Shown: piece after piece, positions 7,175 to 16,398 of the stretch
Layout: the number at the start of each line of letters is the position of its first letter
How positions within the stretch are numbered: position 1 is the first letter of the stretch
Assembly: GCF_003386865.1 (NCBI RefSeq)
Contig: NZ_QTUA01000001.1
Span: 1,798,001-1,862,000, forward strand
Direction of reading: 5' to 3'
DNA length: 64,000 nucleotides
DNA from: Calidifontibacter indicus
Lineage (GTDB): Bacteria > Actinomycetota > Actinomycetes > Actinomycetales > Dermatophilaceae
Translations under genes and position numbers: made by a program
Notes under the pieces: model-generated
What the model was told of the DNA's origin: nothing
Database searches by the model: none
What the model saw: only the letters and a program-made list of their open reading frames with translations

Positions 7175-8953
7175 GTGGCCATGCGTATGTCGACCCTGTT
7201 CCTGCGAACCCTGCGCGAGGACCCGGCCGATGCGGAACTGCCGGGTCACAAGCTGCTGGTGCGCGCCGGTTATGTGCGCCGGGTGGCGCCCGGCATCTAC
7301 ACCTGGCTGCCGCTCGGCATGAAGGTGCGCGCCAAGGTCGAGGCGATCGTGCGCGAGGAGATGAACGCGATCGGCAGCCAGGAGGTGCTCTTCCCGGCGC
7401 TGCTGCCGCGCGAGCCCTACGAGGCGACGAACCGGTGGACCGAGTACGGCCCCAACCTGTTCCGCCTGCAGGACCGCCGCGAGACTGACATGCTGCTCGG
7501 CCCCACCCACGAAGAAATGTTCTGCCTCGCGGTGAAGGACATGTACTCCTCGTACAAGGACCTCCCGCTGTCGCTCTACCAGATCCAGACGAAGTACCGC
7601 GACGAGGCGCGTCCGCGGGCGGGCATCCTGCGCGGCCGTGAGTTCGTGATGAAGGACTCCTACTCCTTCGACATCAACTCCCAGGGTCTGCAGAAGTCGT
7701 ACGACGCGCACCGCGACGCCTACATCAAGATCTTCAACCGGCTCGGCTTCGAGTACGTCATCGTGCAGGCCGACTCCGGCGCGATGGGCGGATCGGCGTC
7801 CGAGGAGTTCCTCGCGGTCAGCGAGCACGGCGAGGACACGTTCGTGCGCGACGACTCCGGCTACGCCGCCAACGTCGAGGCCGTCGAGGTGCCCCAGGCA
7901 GCCCCCGTCGAGATCACCGCCGGACCGGCGCACGTCGAGGACACCCCCGACACCCCGACCATCGAGACGCTGGTGAACGCGCTCAACGCCGACCACCCGC
8001 GCGCCGACGGCCGTGCGTGGACCGCCGCCGACACCCTCAAGAACGTCATCGTGATGCTCGCCCACCCCGACGGCACGCGCACCCCGCTGGCGATCGGTGT
8101 GCCCGGCGACCGCGAGGTCGACGCCAAGCGCCTGGAGACCAAGGTCGCTCCGGCCGAAGTCGAGGCCTTCGAGGAGAAGGACTTCAAGGAGTACCCGATG
8201 CTGGCCAAGGGCTACATCGGCCCCGGCGTGCTCGGCGAGGAGAAGGCCAGCGGCATCCGCTACCTGCTCGACCCGACGATCGCGCAGGGATCGGCCTGGG
8301 TCACCGGCGCCGACGAGCACGGCAAGCACGTCCTCGACCTGGTGTACGGCCGCGACTTCACCGCGGACGGCACCATCCAGGCCGCCGAGATCCGCGAGGG
8401 CGACCTCGGACCGAACGGCAAGGGCCTCACCCTCGCGCGCGGCGTCGAGATGGGCCACATCTTCCAGCTCGGCACGAAGTACGCCGAGGCGCTCGGCCTG
8501 AAGGTGCTCGACGAGAACGGCAAGCTCGTCACCGTCACGATGGGCTCCTACGGCGTCGGCGTCACCCGCGCGGTCGGCATGATCGCCGAGGACAACCTCG
8601 ACGAGCTCGGCCTCATCTGGCCCCGCGAGGTTGCTCCGGCCGACGTGCACGTCGTCGCCACCGGCAAGGACGACGCGGTCTTCGTGAAGGCCGCCGAGAT
8701 TGTTGCCGAGCTCGAGGCCAAGGGCCTGGAGGTGCTGTACGACGACCGGGTGAAGGTGTCGCCGGGTGTGAAGTTCAAGGACGCCGAACTCATCGGTGTG
8801 CCGACCATCCTGGTGCTCGGGCGCGGACTCGCCGACGGTGTGGTCGAGCTCAAGGACCGCCGCAGCGGAGACCGGCGCGAGGTTGCCGTCGACGACGCGG
8901 TGGCCGAGGTGCTGCGCGAGGTCGGTCAGCACGACGTCGCGCAGGACGCGTGA
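7175..8953 (+). CDS. proS: Prolyl-tRNA synthetase, bacterial type with editing domain
   Basis: This ~592-residue class II synthetase charges tRNA-Pro. It has [20 protein letters not shown] at the N-terminus, motif 2 around [20 protein letters not shown], an inserted YbaK-like editing domain (residues ~230-390) that hydrolyses Ala-tRNA-Pro, motif 3 near [13 protein letters not shown], and a C-terminal anticodon-binding domain. I chose GTG at 7175 because GAGGAG sits 8 bp upstream; ATG at 7181 is an alternative. A TAGGCT -10 hexamer lies about 40 bp upstream. The length is normal for the bacterial type. Confidence 0.97.
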   Translation: MAMRMSTLFLRTLREDPADAELPGHKLLVRAGYVRRVAPGIYTWLPLGMKVRAKVEAIVREEMNAIGSQEVLFPALLPREPYEATNRWTEYGPNLFRLQDRRETDMLLGPTHEEMFCLAVKDMYSSYKDLPLSLYQIQTKYRDEARPRAGILRGREFVMKDSYSFDINSQGLQKSYDAHRDAYIKIFNRLGFEYVIVQADSGAMGGSASEEFLAVSEHGEDTFVRDDSGYAANVEAVEVPQAAPVEITAGPAHVEDTPDTPTIETLVNALNADHPRADGRAWTAADTLKNVIVMLAHPDGTRTPLAIGVPGDREVDAKRLETKVAPAEVEAFEEKDFKEYPMLAKGYIGPGVLGEEKASGIRYLLDPTIAQGSAWVTGADEHGKHVLDLVYGRDFTADGTIQAAEIREGDLGPNGKGLTLARGVEMGHIFQLGTKYAEALGLKVLDENGKLVTVTMGSYGVGVTRAVGMIAEDNLDELGLIWPREVAPADVHVVATGKDDAVFVKAAEIVAELEAKGLEVLYDDRVKVSPGVKFKDAELIGVPTILVLGRGLADGVVELKDRRSGDRREVAVDDAVAEVLREVGQHDVAQDA

Positions 8954-9053
8954 CCGCTCCGGCCGCTTGCGTGCGACCCGAGGCGGTCGCCCTCGATGAG
9001 GTCGCCCGACACATCGCCGGCCACATCGGTCGGCACATCGCAGGGTGCCGCTG

Positions 9054-9842
9054 ATGGGTGACATCAGCACCACCGTCTTTATCCTGTTGGTGCTCGCCGC
9101 GCTCACCGCCGGCTGGGTCGACTCCGTCGTCGGCGGTGGGGGACTGGTGCAGTTGCCCGGGCTGCTCATCGCGTTCCCGTCGGCGGCGCCGGTGCATCTG
9201 CTGGCCACCAACAAGATGGCCTCCATCGCCGGCACCACCGTCAGCAGTGTCACCTACTGGCGCCGGGTCAGACCCGACCCGAGGACGGCGCTGGCGCTCG
9301 CCGTGCCGGCGTTCGCGGGGTCGCTGCTGGGCGCGCTGATCGCGTCCCACCTACCGCGCAGCGCGTTCAACCCGGTGATCCTGGTGGCGCTCATCGTCGT
9401 GATGTTCTACACGCTCGCCAAGCCGGCGATGGGTCAGACGACGGCGCTGCGGTTCACCGGCCGCAAGCACGTCGCGCTCGCCGGCCTCGCCGGATTCCTG
9501 ATCGGCATCTACGACGGCGCGCTCGGCCCCGGCACGGGGTCGTTCCTGGTGTTCGCACTGGTCGGCCTGCTCGGCTACGCCTTCCTCGAGGCATCGGCAA
9601 AGGCGAAGATCGCCAACTTCGCCACCAACCTCGCCTCGCTGGTCATCTTCATCCCGCAAGGCGCGGGTTTCTGGAAGCTCGGTATCGCGATGGCCGCGGC
9701 CAACATGACCGGTGGCTATGTCGGAGCGCGCACCGCGGTCGCGGCCGGCGCCAACTTCGTCCGGATCGTGTTCGTCGTGGTGGTCAGTGCCTTCATCCTG
9801 CGCATCGGCTACGACGTGCTCACCCAGTTCGGGGTGCTGTGA
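9054..9842 (+). CDS. TSUP (TauE/SafE) family membrane permease
   Basis: This ~262-residue protein has about eight hydrophobic segments and the twin glycine-rich motifs of TSUP permeases (VDSVVGGGGLVQLPGLL and GIYDGALGPGTGSFLVFAL). Members export or import sulfite, sulfoacetate or other small organic anions; the substrate here cannot be told. A sulfite reductase operon lies 4 kb downstream but is not linked. ATG at 9054 is preferred; GTG at 9045 is in frame. The stop overlaps the extended frame of the next gene. Confidence 0.9.
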   Translation: MGDISTTVFILLVLAALTAGWVDSVVGGGGLVQLPGLLIAFPSAAPVHLLATNKMASIAGTTVSSVTYWRRVRPDPRTALALAVPAFAGSLLGALIASHLPRSAFNPVILVALIVVMFYTLAKPAMGQTTALRFTGRKHVALAGLAGFLIGIYDGALGPGTGSFLVFALVGLLGYAFLEASAKAKIANFATNLASLVIFIPQGAGFWKLGIAMAAANMTGGYVGARTAVAAGANFVRIVFVVVVSAFILRIGYDVLTQFGVL

Positions 9843-9910
9843 GCCGGCTGGGCGGCGCACACAACGAGATGACGTACGGTGCCCGAGAACCGACGACGGG
9901 AGAGCGATCG

Positions 9911-10408
9911 ATGACCGCGCGCAGCACGGAACGTGCCACCGAGCCCGGCCTCCGGCGCACCGGTTGGGCCGACTGGGTCGGCCTGTGGTGCCGCCTGCTG
10001 CTCGGCGGCGTCATGCTCTACGCCGGCCTCACCAAGGCGACGAACATCCCCGAGACCCAACAGGCGACGCGGGCCTACCAGTTGCTGCCCTACGACCTCG
10101 CCAACGCGTGGGGCGCGATGATGCCGTTCGTCGAGATCGTCGTCGGGTTGCTGCTCATCCTCGGCCTGATGACGAGACTGTCGGCGGTCATCGCAACGCT
10201 GCTGATGATCGCGTTCATCATCGGGATCGCGTCGGTCTGGGCGCGCGGCATCAAGATCGACTGCGGCTGCTTCGGTGGCGGCGGGGCGACGGCCGACCCG
10301 AAGTACTTCCAGGAACTCCTGCGCGACGTCGCGCTGCTTGCCCACGGACTCTGGCTGGTCGTCCGGCCGGGGTCGCGGTTCTCGCTCGACCGGAGACTGT
10401 TCGGCTGA
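9911..10408 (+). CDS. MauE/DoxX-family redox-associated membrane protein
   Basis: This is a ~165-residue protein with four predicted membrane helices. It begins with RLLLGGVMLYAGLTKATNIPETQQA and has the Cys pair CGCFGGGG between the last helices, typical of the MauE/DoxX group. Such proteins are thought to exchange electrons with periplasmic thioredoxin-fold proteins. The next gene encodes exactly such a protein, so the pair probably forms a disulfide-bond-forming module in place of, or in addition to, VKOR. The start at 9911 is chosen for the GGGAGAG ribosome-binding site. A TACGGT hexamer upstream could be its own promoter. Confidence 0.8.
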   Translation: MTARSTERATEPGLRRTGWADWVGLWCRLLLGGVMLYAGLTKATNIPETQQATRAYQLLPYDLANAWGAMMPFVEIVVGLLLILGLMTRLSAVIATLLMIAFIIGIASVWARGIKIDCGCFGGGGATADPKYFQELLRDVALLAHGLWLVVRPGSRFSLDRRLFG

Positions 10409-10486
10409 GTCATCGGGCCCGGCCGACGCGCCCCGCGTGTAACGACTAGGCTCTGTAGTAGTTATCGATCTGTCAAAGGAACTCGC

Positions 10487-11248
10487 ATGCCTCGCCCGGA
10501 CGCATCCACCAAGCTCGCCGCGACCAAGCCGAAGGACAACGGCAAGCTTCAACTCTGGATCGCGGTCGGGTTGGTGCTCGCCTTGGTCGTCGGTGGGTTC
10601 GCCGCCGTCATCCTCACCAACTCGGGCAACAGCACCACCAAAGCGACCGGCCCGGCGAACTCCATCAGTGACGGCAACGGCCTGCAGGTCTACCCGGGCA
10701 AGGCGAAGGCCGCAGTGCCCGACGTGCAGTTGTACGTCGACTACCAGTGCCCGATCTGCAACGAGTTGGAGAAGGCGAACGGCGAGCAGATGATGCAGAT
10801 GGCGCAGGCGGGTGACATCAAGCTCACCGTGCACGTGATGTCGTTCCTCGACAACAACCTCGGCAACAACTCCTCCAAGCAGGCCGCGAACGCCGCGTTC
10901 TGCGCCGATGATGCCGGCAAGTTCCCGCAGTTCCACACCGAGCTGTTCAAGAACCAGCCGGCCCAGGAGGGTGCCGGCTATCCGACCTCCATCTACCAGA
11001 CGGTCGCCCAGAAGGTCGGTATCACCGGCACGGCGCTGAACACCTCCAACACCTGCGTCAAGGACGACAAGTACAAGAGCTACGTGACCGCGACCGAGCA
11101 GCGCAGCGGCAAGAACGGCGTCAACGGCACGCCGACCCTGATCGTCAACGGGCACAGCACCGCCAACGACAACACGGCGTTGACGCAGCTGACCCAGCAG
11201 CAGAACTCCTTCAAGACCGTCGTCGAGCAGTACGCGAAGAAGAGCTGA
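10487..11248 (+). CDS. Membrane-anchored DsbA-family thiol:disulfide oxidoreductase
   Basis: This 253-residue protein has a short cytoplasmic N-terminus, one membrane anchor (IAVGLVLALVVGGFAAVIL, about residues 24-43) and an extracytoplasmic thioredoxin fold with active site CPIC in VDYQCPICNELEKANG. The cis-Pro loop is NGTPTLIVNG. It resembles the actinobacterial DsbA-like proteins that oxidise cysteines of exported proteins. It follows the MauE-like gene by 78 bp, with a TAGGCT hexamer and AAAGGA ribosome-binding site in the gap. A second Cys pair (C142 in AFCADD and C186 in NTCVKDD) may form a structural disulfide. Confidence 0.9.
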   Translation: MPRPDASTKLAATKPKDNGKLQLWIAVGLVLALVVGGFAAVILTNSGNSTTKATGPANSISDGNGLQVYPGKAKAAVPDVQLYVDYQCPICNELEKANGEQMMQMAQAGDIKLTVHVMSFLDNNLGNNSSKQAANAAFCADDAGKFPQFHTELFKNQPAQEGAGYPTSIYQTVAQKVGITGTALNTSNTCVKDDKYKSYVTATEQRSGKNGVNGTPTLIVNGHSTANDNTALTQLTQQQNSFKTVVEQYAKKS

Positions 11249-11263
11249 CGGTCAGTCGGTCGG

Positions 11264-12160
11264 TCAGTCGGTCATCGCCTTCGCGACGGTGACCATCCGG
11301 GTGACCCACTCGGGTGAGTCGGCGCCCCACAGCGCGTTGACCACCACCCGCACGAAGGTCCAGGCCGCCGCCCGATCCTCGTCCAATCCTGCGCTCTCGC
11401 AGACCAATCCGAGTCGTAGCCGCAGGTGAGTGCGAGGGTTGTGGGCGGCGCGGGTGAGCTCGGGCAGATTCCACAGCACCGGTGCCACGGCGAATTCCCA
11501 CTCGCCGGCGAGGGCCTTCGGGTCGATCGCCAGCCACGGTTCGCGATCGGCGGCGAGCACATTGGTGAAGTGCAGGTCCTGGTGCACCAACGAGCGGTCG
11601 AGGTCGTCGCCGGCGAGGTGACCGAGCAGGGCGGCGGCTTGTTCGGTGAACCGGCGGGGCACGTTCGGTGATCCGTTCCGACACAGGTCGGCCCAGCGGG
11701 GCGCGAGGTCGCTGAGTCGGTCGAGTTGGGGCAGCGCCGCACGATCGAGTCGCGCCATCAGCCCGCCGATCACCTCGCACCCCTCCAGCACGGAGACGGT
11801 CGTGAGGTCGCGGTTCTCCAAGCGCTCCAACAGCAGCGCCCAGCGTCGTGGGTCGGCCCGCAGCAGGCGGACGGCGCCGATGCCGTCCCACGCGCGCAGC
11901 GCCAGGTGTTCGGTCGCGGCCTCCGCGTGCGGCCAGGTGAGTTTCAGGACGGCGTCGCCGTCGGGCCCGGTGACCGGCAGCACCAGCGCGCACTCGCCGT
12001 ACATCGGGTCGCCGGTGACCCGCAGGTGCCAGTCGTCGAGCACGTCGGCGGCGAGGGCGGGCAGGCGCCGCAGCCAGTCGTCGCCGCTGACGGTCGGTTC
12101 GGGAGCGCGTCCGGCGATCCGTTCGGCGAAGGGCGCCGGCACCTCGATCGCGGCGATCAC
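11264..12160 (-). CDS. APH(6)/hydroxyurea-type aminoglycoside phosphotransferase homologue
   Basis: This 298-residue protein kinase-like phosphotransferase has LVHQDLHFTNVLAADR as the catalytic loop (Brenner motif, Asp acting as base) and WLAIDPKALAGEWEF as the metal-binding motif. The order and wording fit the streptomycin 6-kinase/hydroxyurea phosphotransferase family. Chromosomal actinobacterial members are common and often do not confer measurable resistance, so a resistance role should not be assumed. The start is GTG at 12160. It lies 34 bp downstream of the DUF4439 lipoprotein gene and probably shares its transcript. Confidence 0.85.
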   Translation of the reverse strand: MIAAIEVPAPFAERIAGRAPEPTVSGDDWLRRLPALAADVLDDWHLRVTGDPMYGECALVLPVTGPDGDAVLKLTWPHAEAATEHLALRAWDGIGAVRLLRADPRRWALLLERLENRDLTTVSVLEGCEVIGGLMARLDRAALPQLDRLSDLAPRWADLCRNGSPNVPRRFTEQAAALLGHLAGDDLDRSLVHQDLHFTNVLAADREPWLAIDPKALAGEWEFAVAPVLWNLPELTRAAHNPRTHLRLRLGLVCESAGLDEDRAAAWTFVRVVVNALWGADSPEWVTRMVTVAKAMTD

Positions 12161-12194
12161 GGGGTCTCCACCCTGTTCACGTGGCCGCTGGCGC

Positions 12195-13214
12195 TCAACG
12201 GAGCCCGAGGAAGGTGTCGGGTGCCTGGCCCCACTGCCACCCCGCGGCGGTCAGATCTCCCCACAGTTGCACCAGTCGGGTCGCCGCGCCCGTGGTGGTG
12301 GCCGTGCCCGACTGGGCGGCAACCGCGGTGGCGCAGTCGTGCACGAGCCGGGCCATGGTCGTGCGGGTGTGTGCCGGGTCGTCGGTGCCGCTGGGCAGCG
12401 CATAGCTGAGTTGCTCGGGCTTCGCCGCGGTGCCGGCCTCTGTGCCGAGGCGCATCCGCTCCGCGGTGAGCAGCGAGAGCAGGGTCGAGAGTTCGGTGCG
12501 GTCCTTCGCCGCGGTCTTGGCGATCAGCGTCTCGGCGACGTAGACCGCCAGACGCACCGGCTCGAGCACCGCGGCGGCGGATGCGCTCGGCAGGCCCACC
12601 GACACCGGCAGGTCGGTCGCTCCGAGCACCCGTGCGCCGCAGCGGTGTCCGGCAAGCGTGGCCAACAGTGCCGGGCGGTGTTCGCCGGTCGCGGCGGCGG
12701 CAGCCGCCACGGCGCTCGCGGTGAAGGCCGCGGTCTCGGTCGTGCTCGCCGGGTGGACGGTGACCGTGCTCGCGGTCGCGCCCGAGGAGGTGGCCGATCC
12801 GCCGGGCATGGAGGCGGACGTCGGCGCGGGGTCGGTCGTGACGGTGGTGGGTGCGGTGGTGCCGGCCTGCGGCGAACTCGTGGACGTGCTGCTGCTGGAG
12901 GATGTCGCGGGAGCGCTGATCTCGATTCCGGCGGACGCCGCGATGCGGGTCAGCCGGTCGGCCTGGTCGGTGTGCAGAGCACGCAACGGCGCCGTCCACG
13001 CGGCCGGGTCTTGACCGGCGAGCGCGCCGGCCACCTGTCGGAGCCTGGTGACGGTGTCCTGCATGACCGTGCTGTCGGCAGGCGGTGGCAGCGTGGGGAT
13101 GCCGAGGATCTCGGGGGCGTCCCGCTCCACCCGGATGCCGCAGCCGGCGAGGGGGAGTGCCAACCCGGCGAGGAGGAGGGTCCGACGGGTCGGGTGGTTG
13201 GAGCGGCCGGGCAT
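12195..13214 (-). CDS. DUF4439-type alanine-rich lipoprotein
   Basis: This 339-residue exported lipoprotein starts with RRTLLLAGLALPLAGCG, a signal peptide ending in the lipobox LAGC; the twin Arg leaves a Tat route possible. A Ser/Thr/Pro-rich linker (about 105-150) precedes a C-terminal helical region (about 160-335) resembling the ferritin-like DUF4439 domain. Function is unknown. Genes of this type sit just upstream of the rimP-nusA block in many actinobacteria, as here apart from the inserted sir-cysH pair. It is transcribed divergently from sir with a 104-bp spacer. Confidence 0.75.
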   Translation of the reverse strand: MPGRSNHPTRRTLLLAGLALPLAGCGIRVERDAPEILGIPTLPPPADSTVMQDTVTRLRQVAGALAGQDPAAWTAPLRALHTDQADRLTRIAASAGIEISAPATSSSSSTSTSSPQAGTTAPTTVTTDPAPTSASMPGGSATSSGATASTVTVHPASTTETAAFTASAVAAAAAATGEHRPALLATLAGHRCGARVLGATDLPVSVGLPSASAAAVLEPVRLAVYVAETLIAKTAAKDRTELSTLLSLLTAERMRLGTEAGTAAKPEQLSYALPSGTDDPAHTRTTMARLVHDCATAVAAQSGTATTTGAATRLVQLWGDLTAAGWQWGQAPDTFLGLR

Positions 13215-13318
13215 GGGCGCCAGTCTCGCACGCGCTCATCGGGGTGGCTGTCTCGCCGTCCGAGACTCAAGGGTGCATCATTTGGAGTTAATCAAAACCT
13301 AATGGACAGTTATGGATT

Positions 13319-14971
13319 GTGACCGCTGTGACGACGAAGAACGAAGGTCAGTGGGCGCTGCACCAGCGTGAGCCCCTGAACCACAACGAGGAGTTCAAGG
13401 CGCAGGACGACGCCTTGAACGTTCGTGCCCGGATCGAGCAGATCTACTCCCAGGAGGGCTTCGCCTCCATCCCCGGTGACGATCTGCGCGGTCGCATGCG
13501 CTGGTGGGGCCTCTACACCCAGCGTCGCCAAGGCATCCCGGGCGGCCGCACCGCGTCGCTGCCGCCGGAGGAACTCGACGACGAGTACTTCATGATGCGG
13601 GTGCGCATCGACGGTGGCGCCCTCACCACCGAGCAGCTCGGGGTCATCGGCGCGATCTCCACCGAGTTCGGTCGCGACACCGCCGACATCACCGACCGGC
13701 AGAACATCCAGCTGCACTGGGTGCGCATCGAGGACGTCCCCACGATCTGGCAGCGTCTCGAGGCCGTCGGCCTGCAGACCACCGAGGCCTGCGGTGACTG
13801 CCCCCGCGTGGTGCTCGGCTCGCCGGTCGCCGGCGTGAGCGCCGAGGAAGTGCTCGACGCCAGCCCGGCCATCGACGAGATCATCGCCCGCTACATCGGC
13901 GACCAGTCTATCTCCAACCTGCCGCGCAAGTTCAAGACCGCGATCTCCTGGCTGCCCGACACCGTGCCCGAGATCAACGACGTGTCGTTCGTCGGCGTCG
14001 TGCACCCCGAGCTCGGCCCCGGCTTCGACGTGCTCGTCGGCGGTGGCTTGTCGACGAACCCGAAGTTCGCACAGCGGCTCGGCGCGTTCGTCACCCTCGA
14101 GGAGGTCCCCGAGGTCTGGTACGCCGTCGTCCGCCTCTTCCGCGACTACGGCTACCGCCGGCTGCGGGCCCGTGCCCGGCTGAAGTTCCTCGTCGACGAC
14201 TGGGGCGCCGCGAAGGTGCGCGAGGTCATCGAGAACGAGTACCTCGGCCGCGCGCTGCCCGACGGCCCCGCCGCGATCGTGGAGGAGACCCGCTACGACC
14301 ACGTCGGCGTGCACGACCAGACCGACGGCAACAAGTACATCGGTTTCGCCCCGATCTCCGGACGCGTCAGCGGCGACATCCTGTCGCGCGTGGCCGCGCT
14401 CGCCGAGGGCGTGGGCTCGCACCGGGTGCGCCTCACACCGCACCAGAAGCTCCTCGTGCTCGATGTCGCCCCCGAGCGGGTGCAGCAGCTGATCACCCAG
14501 ATGCGGGCCATCGGCCTCGAAGCCGAGCCGTCGCAGTGGCGCCGATACACGATGGCGTGCACTGGCCTGGAGTTCTGCAAGCTGGCGATCGTCGACACCA
14601 AGCAGCGCTCGATGGACCTCGTCGCAGAACTCGAGCAGCGCCTGGGACACCTCGACCTCGATGTGCCGGTGGCCATCCACCTGAACGGCTGCCCCAACTC
14701 CTGCGCCCGCATCCAGACCGCGGACATCGGTCTCAAGGGACAGATCGTGACGACGGCCGACGGCGAGCAGGTCGAAGGCTTCCAGGTGCACCTCGGTGGT
14801 GGGCTCGGCCTCGAACTCGGCTGGGGCCGCAAGCTGCGCGCGCACAAGGTGACCTCGGCCGAGCTCGGCGACTACGTCGAGCGGATCGTCGGCAACTTCG
14901 CCCGCGAGCGCACCGACCGCGAGCGGTTCGCCGACTGGGTCGCCCGCGCCGACGACGAGGCGTTGCGATGA
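13319..14971 (+). CDS. sir: Ferredoxin-dependent sulfite reductase (assimilatory)
   Basis: This 550-residue sirohaem/[4Fe-4S] enzyme reduces sulfite to sulfide with six electrons. Cluster ligands are C414 and C420 (ACTGLEFCK) and C458 and C462 (NGCPNSC), the canonical CX5C...CX3C pattern. Both ferrodoxin-like half domains are present. The family also includes nitrite reductases; linkage to cysH makes sulfite the likely substrate. GTG at 13319 is used; there is no strong ribosome-binding site and GTG at 13328 is possible. The stop overlaps the cysH start (ATGA). The upstream spacer is unusually AT-rich and probably holds the promoter. Confidence 0.93.
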   Translation: MTAVTTKNEGQWALHQREPLNHNEEFKAQDDALNVRARIEQIYSQEGFASIPGDDLRGRMRWWGLYTQRRQGIPGGRTASLPPEELDDEYFMMRVRIDGGALTTEQLGVIGAISTEFGRDTADITDRQNIQLHWVRIEDVPTIWQRLEAVGLQTTEACGDCPRVVLGSPVAGVSAEEVLDASPAIDEIIARYIGDQSISNLPRKFKTAISWLPDTVPEINDVSFVGVVHPELGPGFDVLVGGGLSTNPKFAQRLGAFVTLEEVPEVWYAVVRLFRDYGYRRLRARARLKFLVDDWGAAKVREVIENEYLGRALPDGPAAIVEETRYDHVGVHDQTDGNKYIGFAPISGRVSGDILSRVAALAEGVGSHRVRLTPHQKLLVLDVAPERVQQLITQMRAIGLEAEPSQWRRYTMACTGLEFCKLAIVDTKQRSMDLVAELEQRLGHLDLDVPVAIHLNGCPNSCARIQTADIGLKGQIVTTADGEQVEGFQVHLGGGLGLELGWGRKLRAHKVTSAELGDYVERIVGNFARERTDRERFADWVARADDEALR

Positions 14972-15672
14972 CAGTGCCCGTCGCCGAAGACCTCCAGCGC
15001 ATCGCCGAGCAGGCCGCCGTCGAGCTCGCCGACGCGCCCGCGCAGGAGATCCTGCGCTGGGCCGGCGACACCTTCGGTGACGGCCTGGTGGTCGCCGCAT
15101 CGATGCAGGACACCGTGCTGGTGCACCTCGCCTCGCAGGTGGTGCCCGGCGTGCAGGTGGTCTTCCTCGACACCGGCTACCACTTCCCCGAGACGCTCGC
15201 CACGCGTGACCGGGTGGCCCGGGAGTACCCCGTGCGGCTGCTCGACATCACCCCACGGCAGACCGTCGCCGAGCAGGACGCGCAGTACGGCCCGAAGCTG
15301 CACGACCGCGACCCCGACCTGTGCTGCGCCCTGCGCAAGACCCACCCGCTCGACGAGGCGCTCGACGGCCGGGCCGCCTGGGCGACCGGTCTGCGTCGGG
15401 CGGAGTCGGCGTCGCGGGCGAACACGCCGGTGGTCTCGTTCGACGACCGGCGCGACCTCATCAAGCTCGCGCCGCTGGCGGCGTGGACCGACGACGATGT
15501 CGACGCCTACGTGCGTGAGCACGACGTCATCATGAATCCGCTTCTGTCCCAGGGATACCCGTCCATCGGGTGTGCCCCGTGCACGCGTCGGGTGCTGGCG
15601 GGCGAAGACGCGCGCGCCGGCCGTTGGGCCGGCACGGGCAAGACCGAGTGCGGCATCCACACCGCCGGCTGA
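14968..15672 (+). CDS. cysH: Assimilatory adenylylsulfate (APS) reductase
   Basis: This 234-residue PAPS/APS reductase-family enzyme carries C119-C120 (LCCALRK) and C202/C205 (GCAPCTRR), the four cysteines that bind a [4Fe-4S] cluster in the APS-using branch. The catalytic Cys is in KTECGIH near the C-terminus. It supplies sulfite to the overlapping sir product. The ATG at 14968 overlaps the sir stop. No sulfate adenylyltransferase (cysD/cysN or sat), transporter or sirohaem gene is adjacent, so these must lie elsewhere. The gene is followed by a long imperfect palindrome. Confidence 0.95.
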   Translation: MTVPVAEDLQRIAEQAAVELADAPAQEILRWAGDTFGDGLVVAASMQDTVLVHLASQVVPGVQVVFLDTGYHFPETLATRDRVAREYPVRLLDITPRQTVAEQDAQYGPKLHDRDPDLCCALRKTHPLDEALDGRAAWATGLRRAESASRANTPVVSFDDRRDLIKLAPLAAWTDDDVDAYVREHDVIMNPLLSQGYPSIGCAPCTRRVLAGEDARAGRWAGTGKTECGIHTAG

Positions 15673-15677
15673 CCCAC

Positions 15678-15733
15678 CTGCACCAACTTCGATCTCGCGG
15701 GCCACGACATGTCGTGGCTCGCGATTGGTGCAG
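15678..15733. repeat. Bulged palindrome between cysH and rimP
   Basis: An outer stem CTGCACCAA/TTGGTGCAG (15678-15686 and 15725-15733) encloses a second palindrome (15695-15724) centred on GCCACGACATGTCGTGGC, with an 8-nt bulge (15687-15694) on the left side only. It can end sir-cysH transcription, though its two-part architecture resembles extragenic palindromic elements more than a simple terminator. Confidence 0.8.
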
Positions 15734-15789
15734 CGCAGACGCTCTGACTTAGAGTGGATGACCCCACACGAGAACACAGGAGTCAGGCG

Positions 15790-16398
15790 ATGAGCAGCAG
15801 CCCGACGGATCGGCACCAGCAGATCCACGCCGACCTCACCGCCGCGCTGGCACCGCTGGGCGCCCGCGTCGAGGACCTCACCGTGACTCCCGCCGGCAAG
15901 CGCCGCATCGTGCGGGTGCTCGTCGACAAAGACCTCGACTCGCTCGACCTGCCCGACGAGACGTCGGTCATCGAACCGCTCGACCTCGACACCGTGGGCG
16001 ACCTCACCAAGGCGATCAGCGACACCCTCGACGCCACCGACGCGATGGGGGAGCAGCCCTACGTGCTGGAGGTCTCCTCACCGGGCGTCGACCGTCCGCT
16101 GACCCAGCCGCGGCACTACCGACGCAACATCGGCCGGCTGGTCACCGTGCAGCGGCCCGAGGGCGGCGAGACCACGGGGCGCCTCGTGCGCGCCGGCGCC
16201 GACGACTTCGACCTGCGGCCCGAGGGCGGCAAACCCCAGGCCGGCAAAGCCGGTGCGGCGAGCGTGATCACCCTCGGCTACGACGCCGTCACCAAGGGCA
16301 AGGTCAACGTGGAGTTCAACCGCGCCGATCCAGCCGACCCAGCCGACAGCACCGACATGAACGACACCACCGACACCACGAAGGAAGGGCAGCACTGA
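15790..16398 (+). CDS. rimP: Ribosome maturation factor RimP
   Basis: This ~202-residue protein is needed for 30S subunit maturation. It has the N-terminal alpha/beta domain ([24 protein letters not shown]), the conserved [14 protein letters not shown] signature and the SH3-like C-terminal domain, then an Asp/Thr-rich tail. I chose ATG at 15790 because CAGGAG lies upstream and the family N-terminus starts here. A TTAGAGT -10-like box near 15750 is a plausible promoter for the rimP-nusA-ylxR-infB transcript. Its stop overlaps the nusA start (TGATG). Confidence 0.95.
   Translation: MSSSPTDRHQQIHADLTAALAPLGARVEDLTVTPAGKRRIVRVLVDKDLDSLDLPDETSVIEPLDLDTVGDLTKAISDTLDATDAMGEQPYVLEVSSPGVDRPLTQPRHYRRNIGRLVTVQRPEGGETTGRLVRAGADDFDLRPEGGKPQAGKAGAASVITLGYDAVTKGKVNVEFNRADPADPADSTDMNDTTDTTKEGQH

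Noticed and set aside
8950-9054. A 34-codon frame between proS and the TSUP gene with a His/Ile/Gly-rich end (HIAGHIGRHIAG), coupled by GTGA and TGATG overlaps
   Set aside because: Overlaps on both sides are suggestive, but there is no ribosome-binding site, no known family, and the repeats can arise from the local cacatcg repeats. Not enough to call a gene.
11264-12160. APH-type kinase as an acquired antibiotic-resistance gene
   Set aside because: Composition matches the chromosome, there are no mobile-element signatures nearby, and chromosomal homologues are common in actinobacteria; resistance cannot be claimed from sequence.
13215-13318. Possible riboswitch (SAM or cysteine-related) upstream of sir
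   Set aside because: The AT-rich spacer is only 104 bp shared with a divergent gene, and I could not fold any known riboswitch core there.
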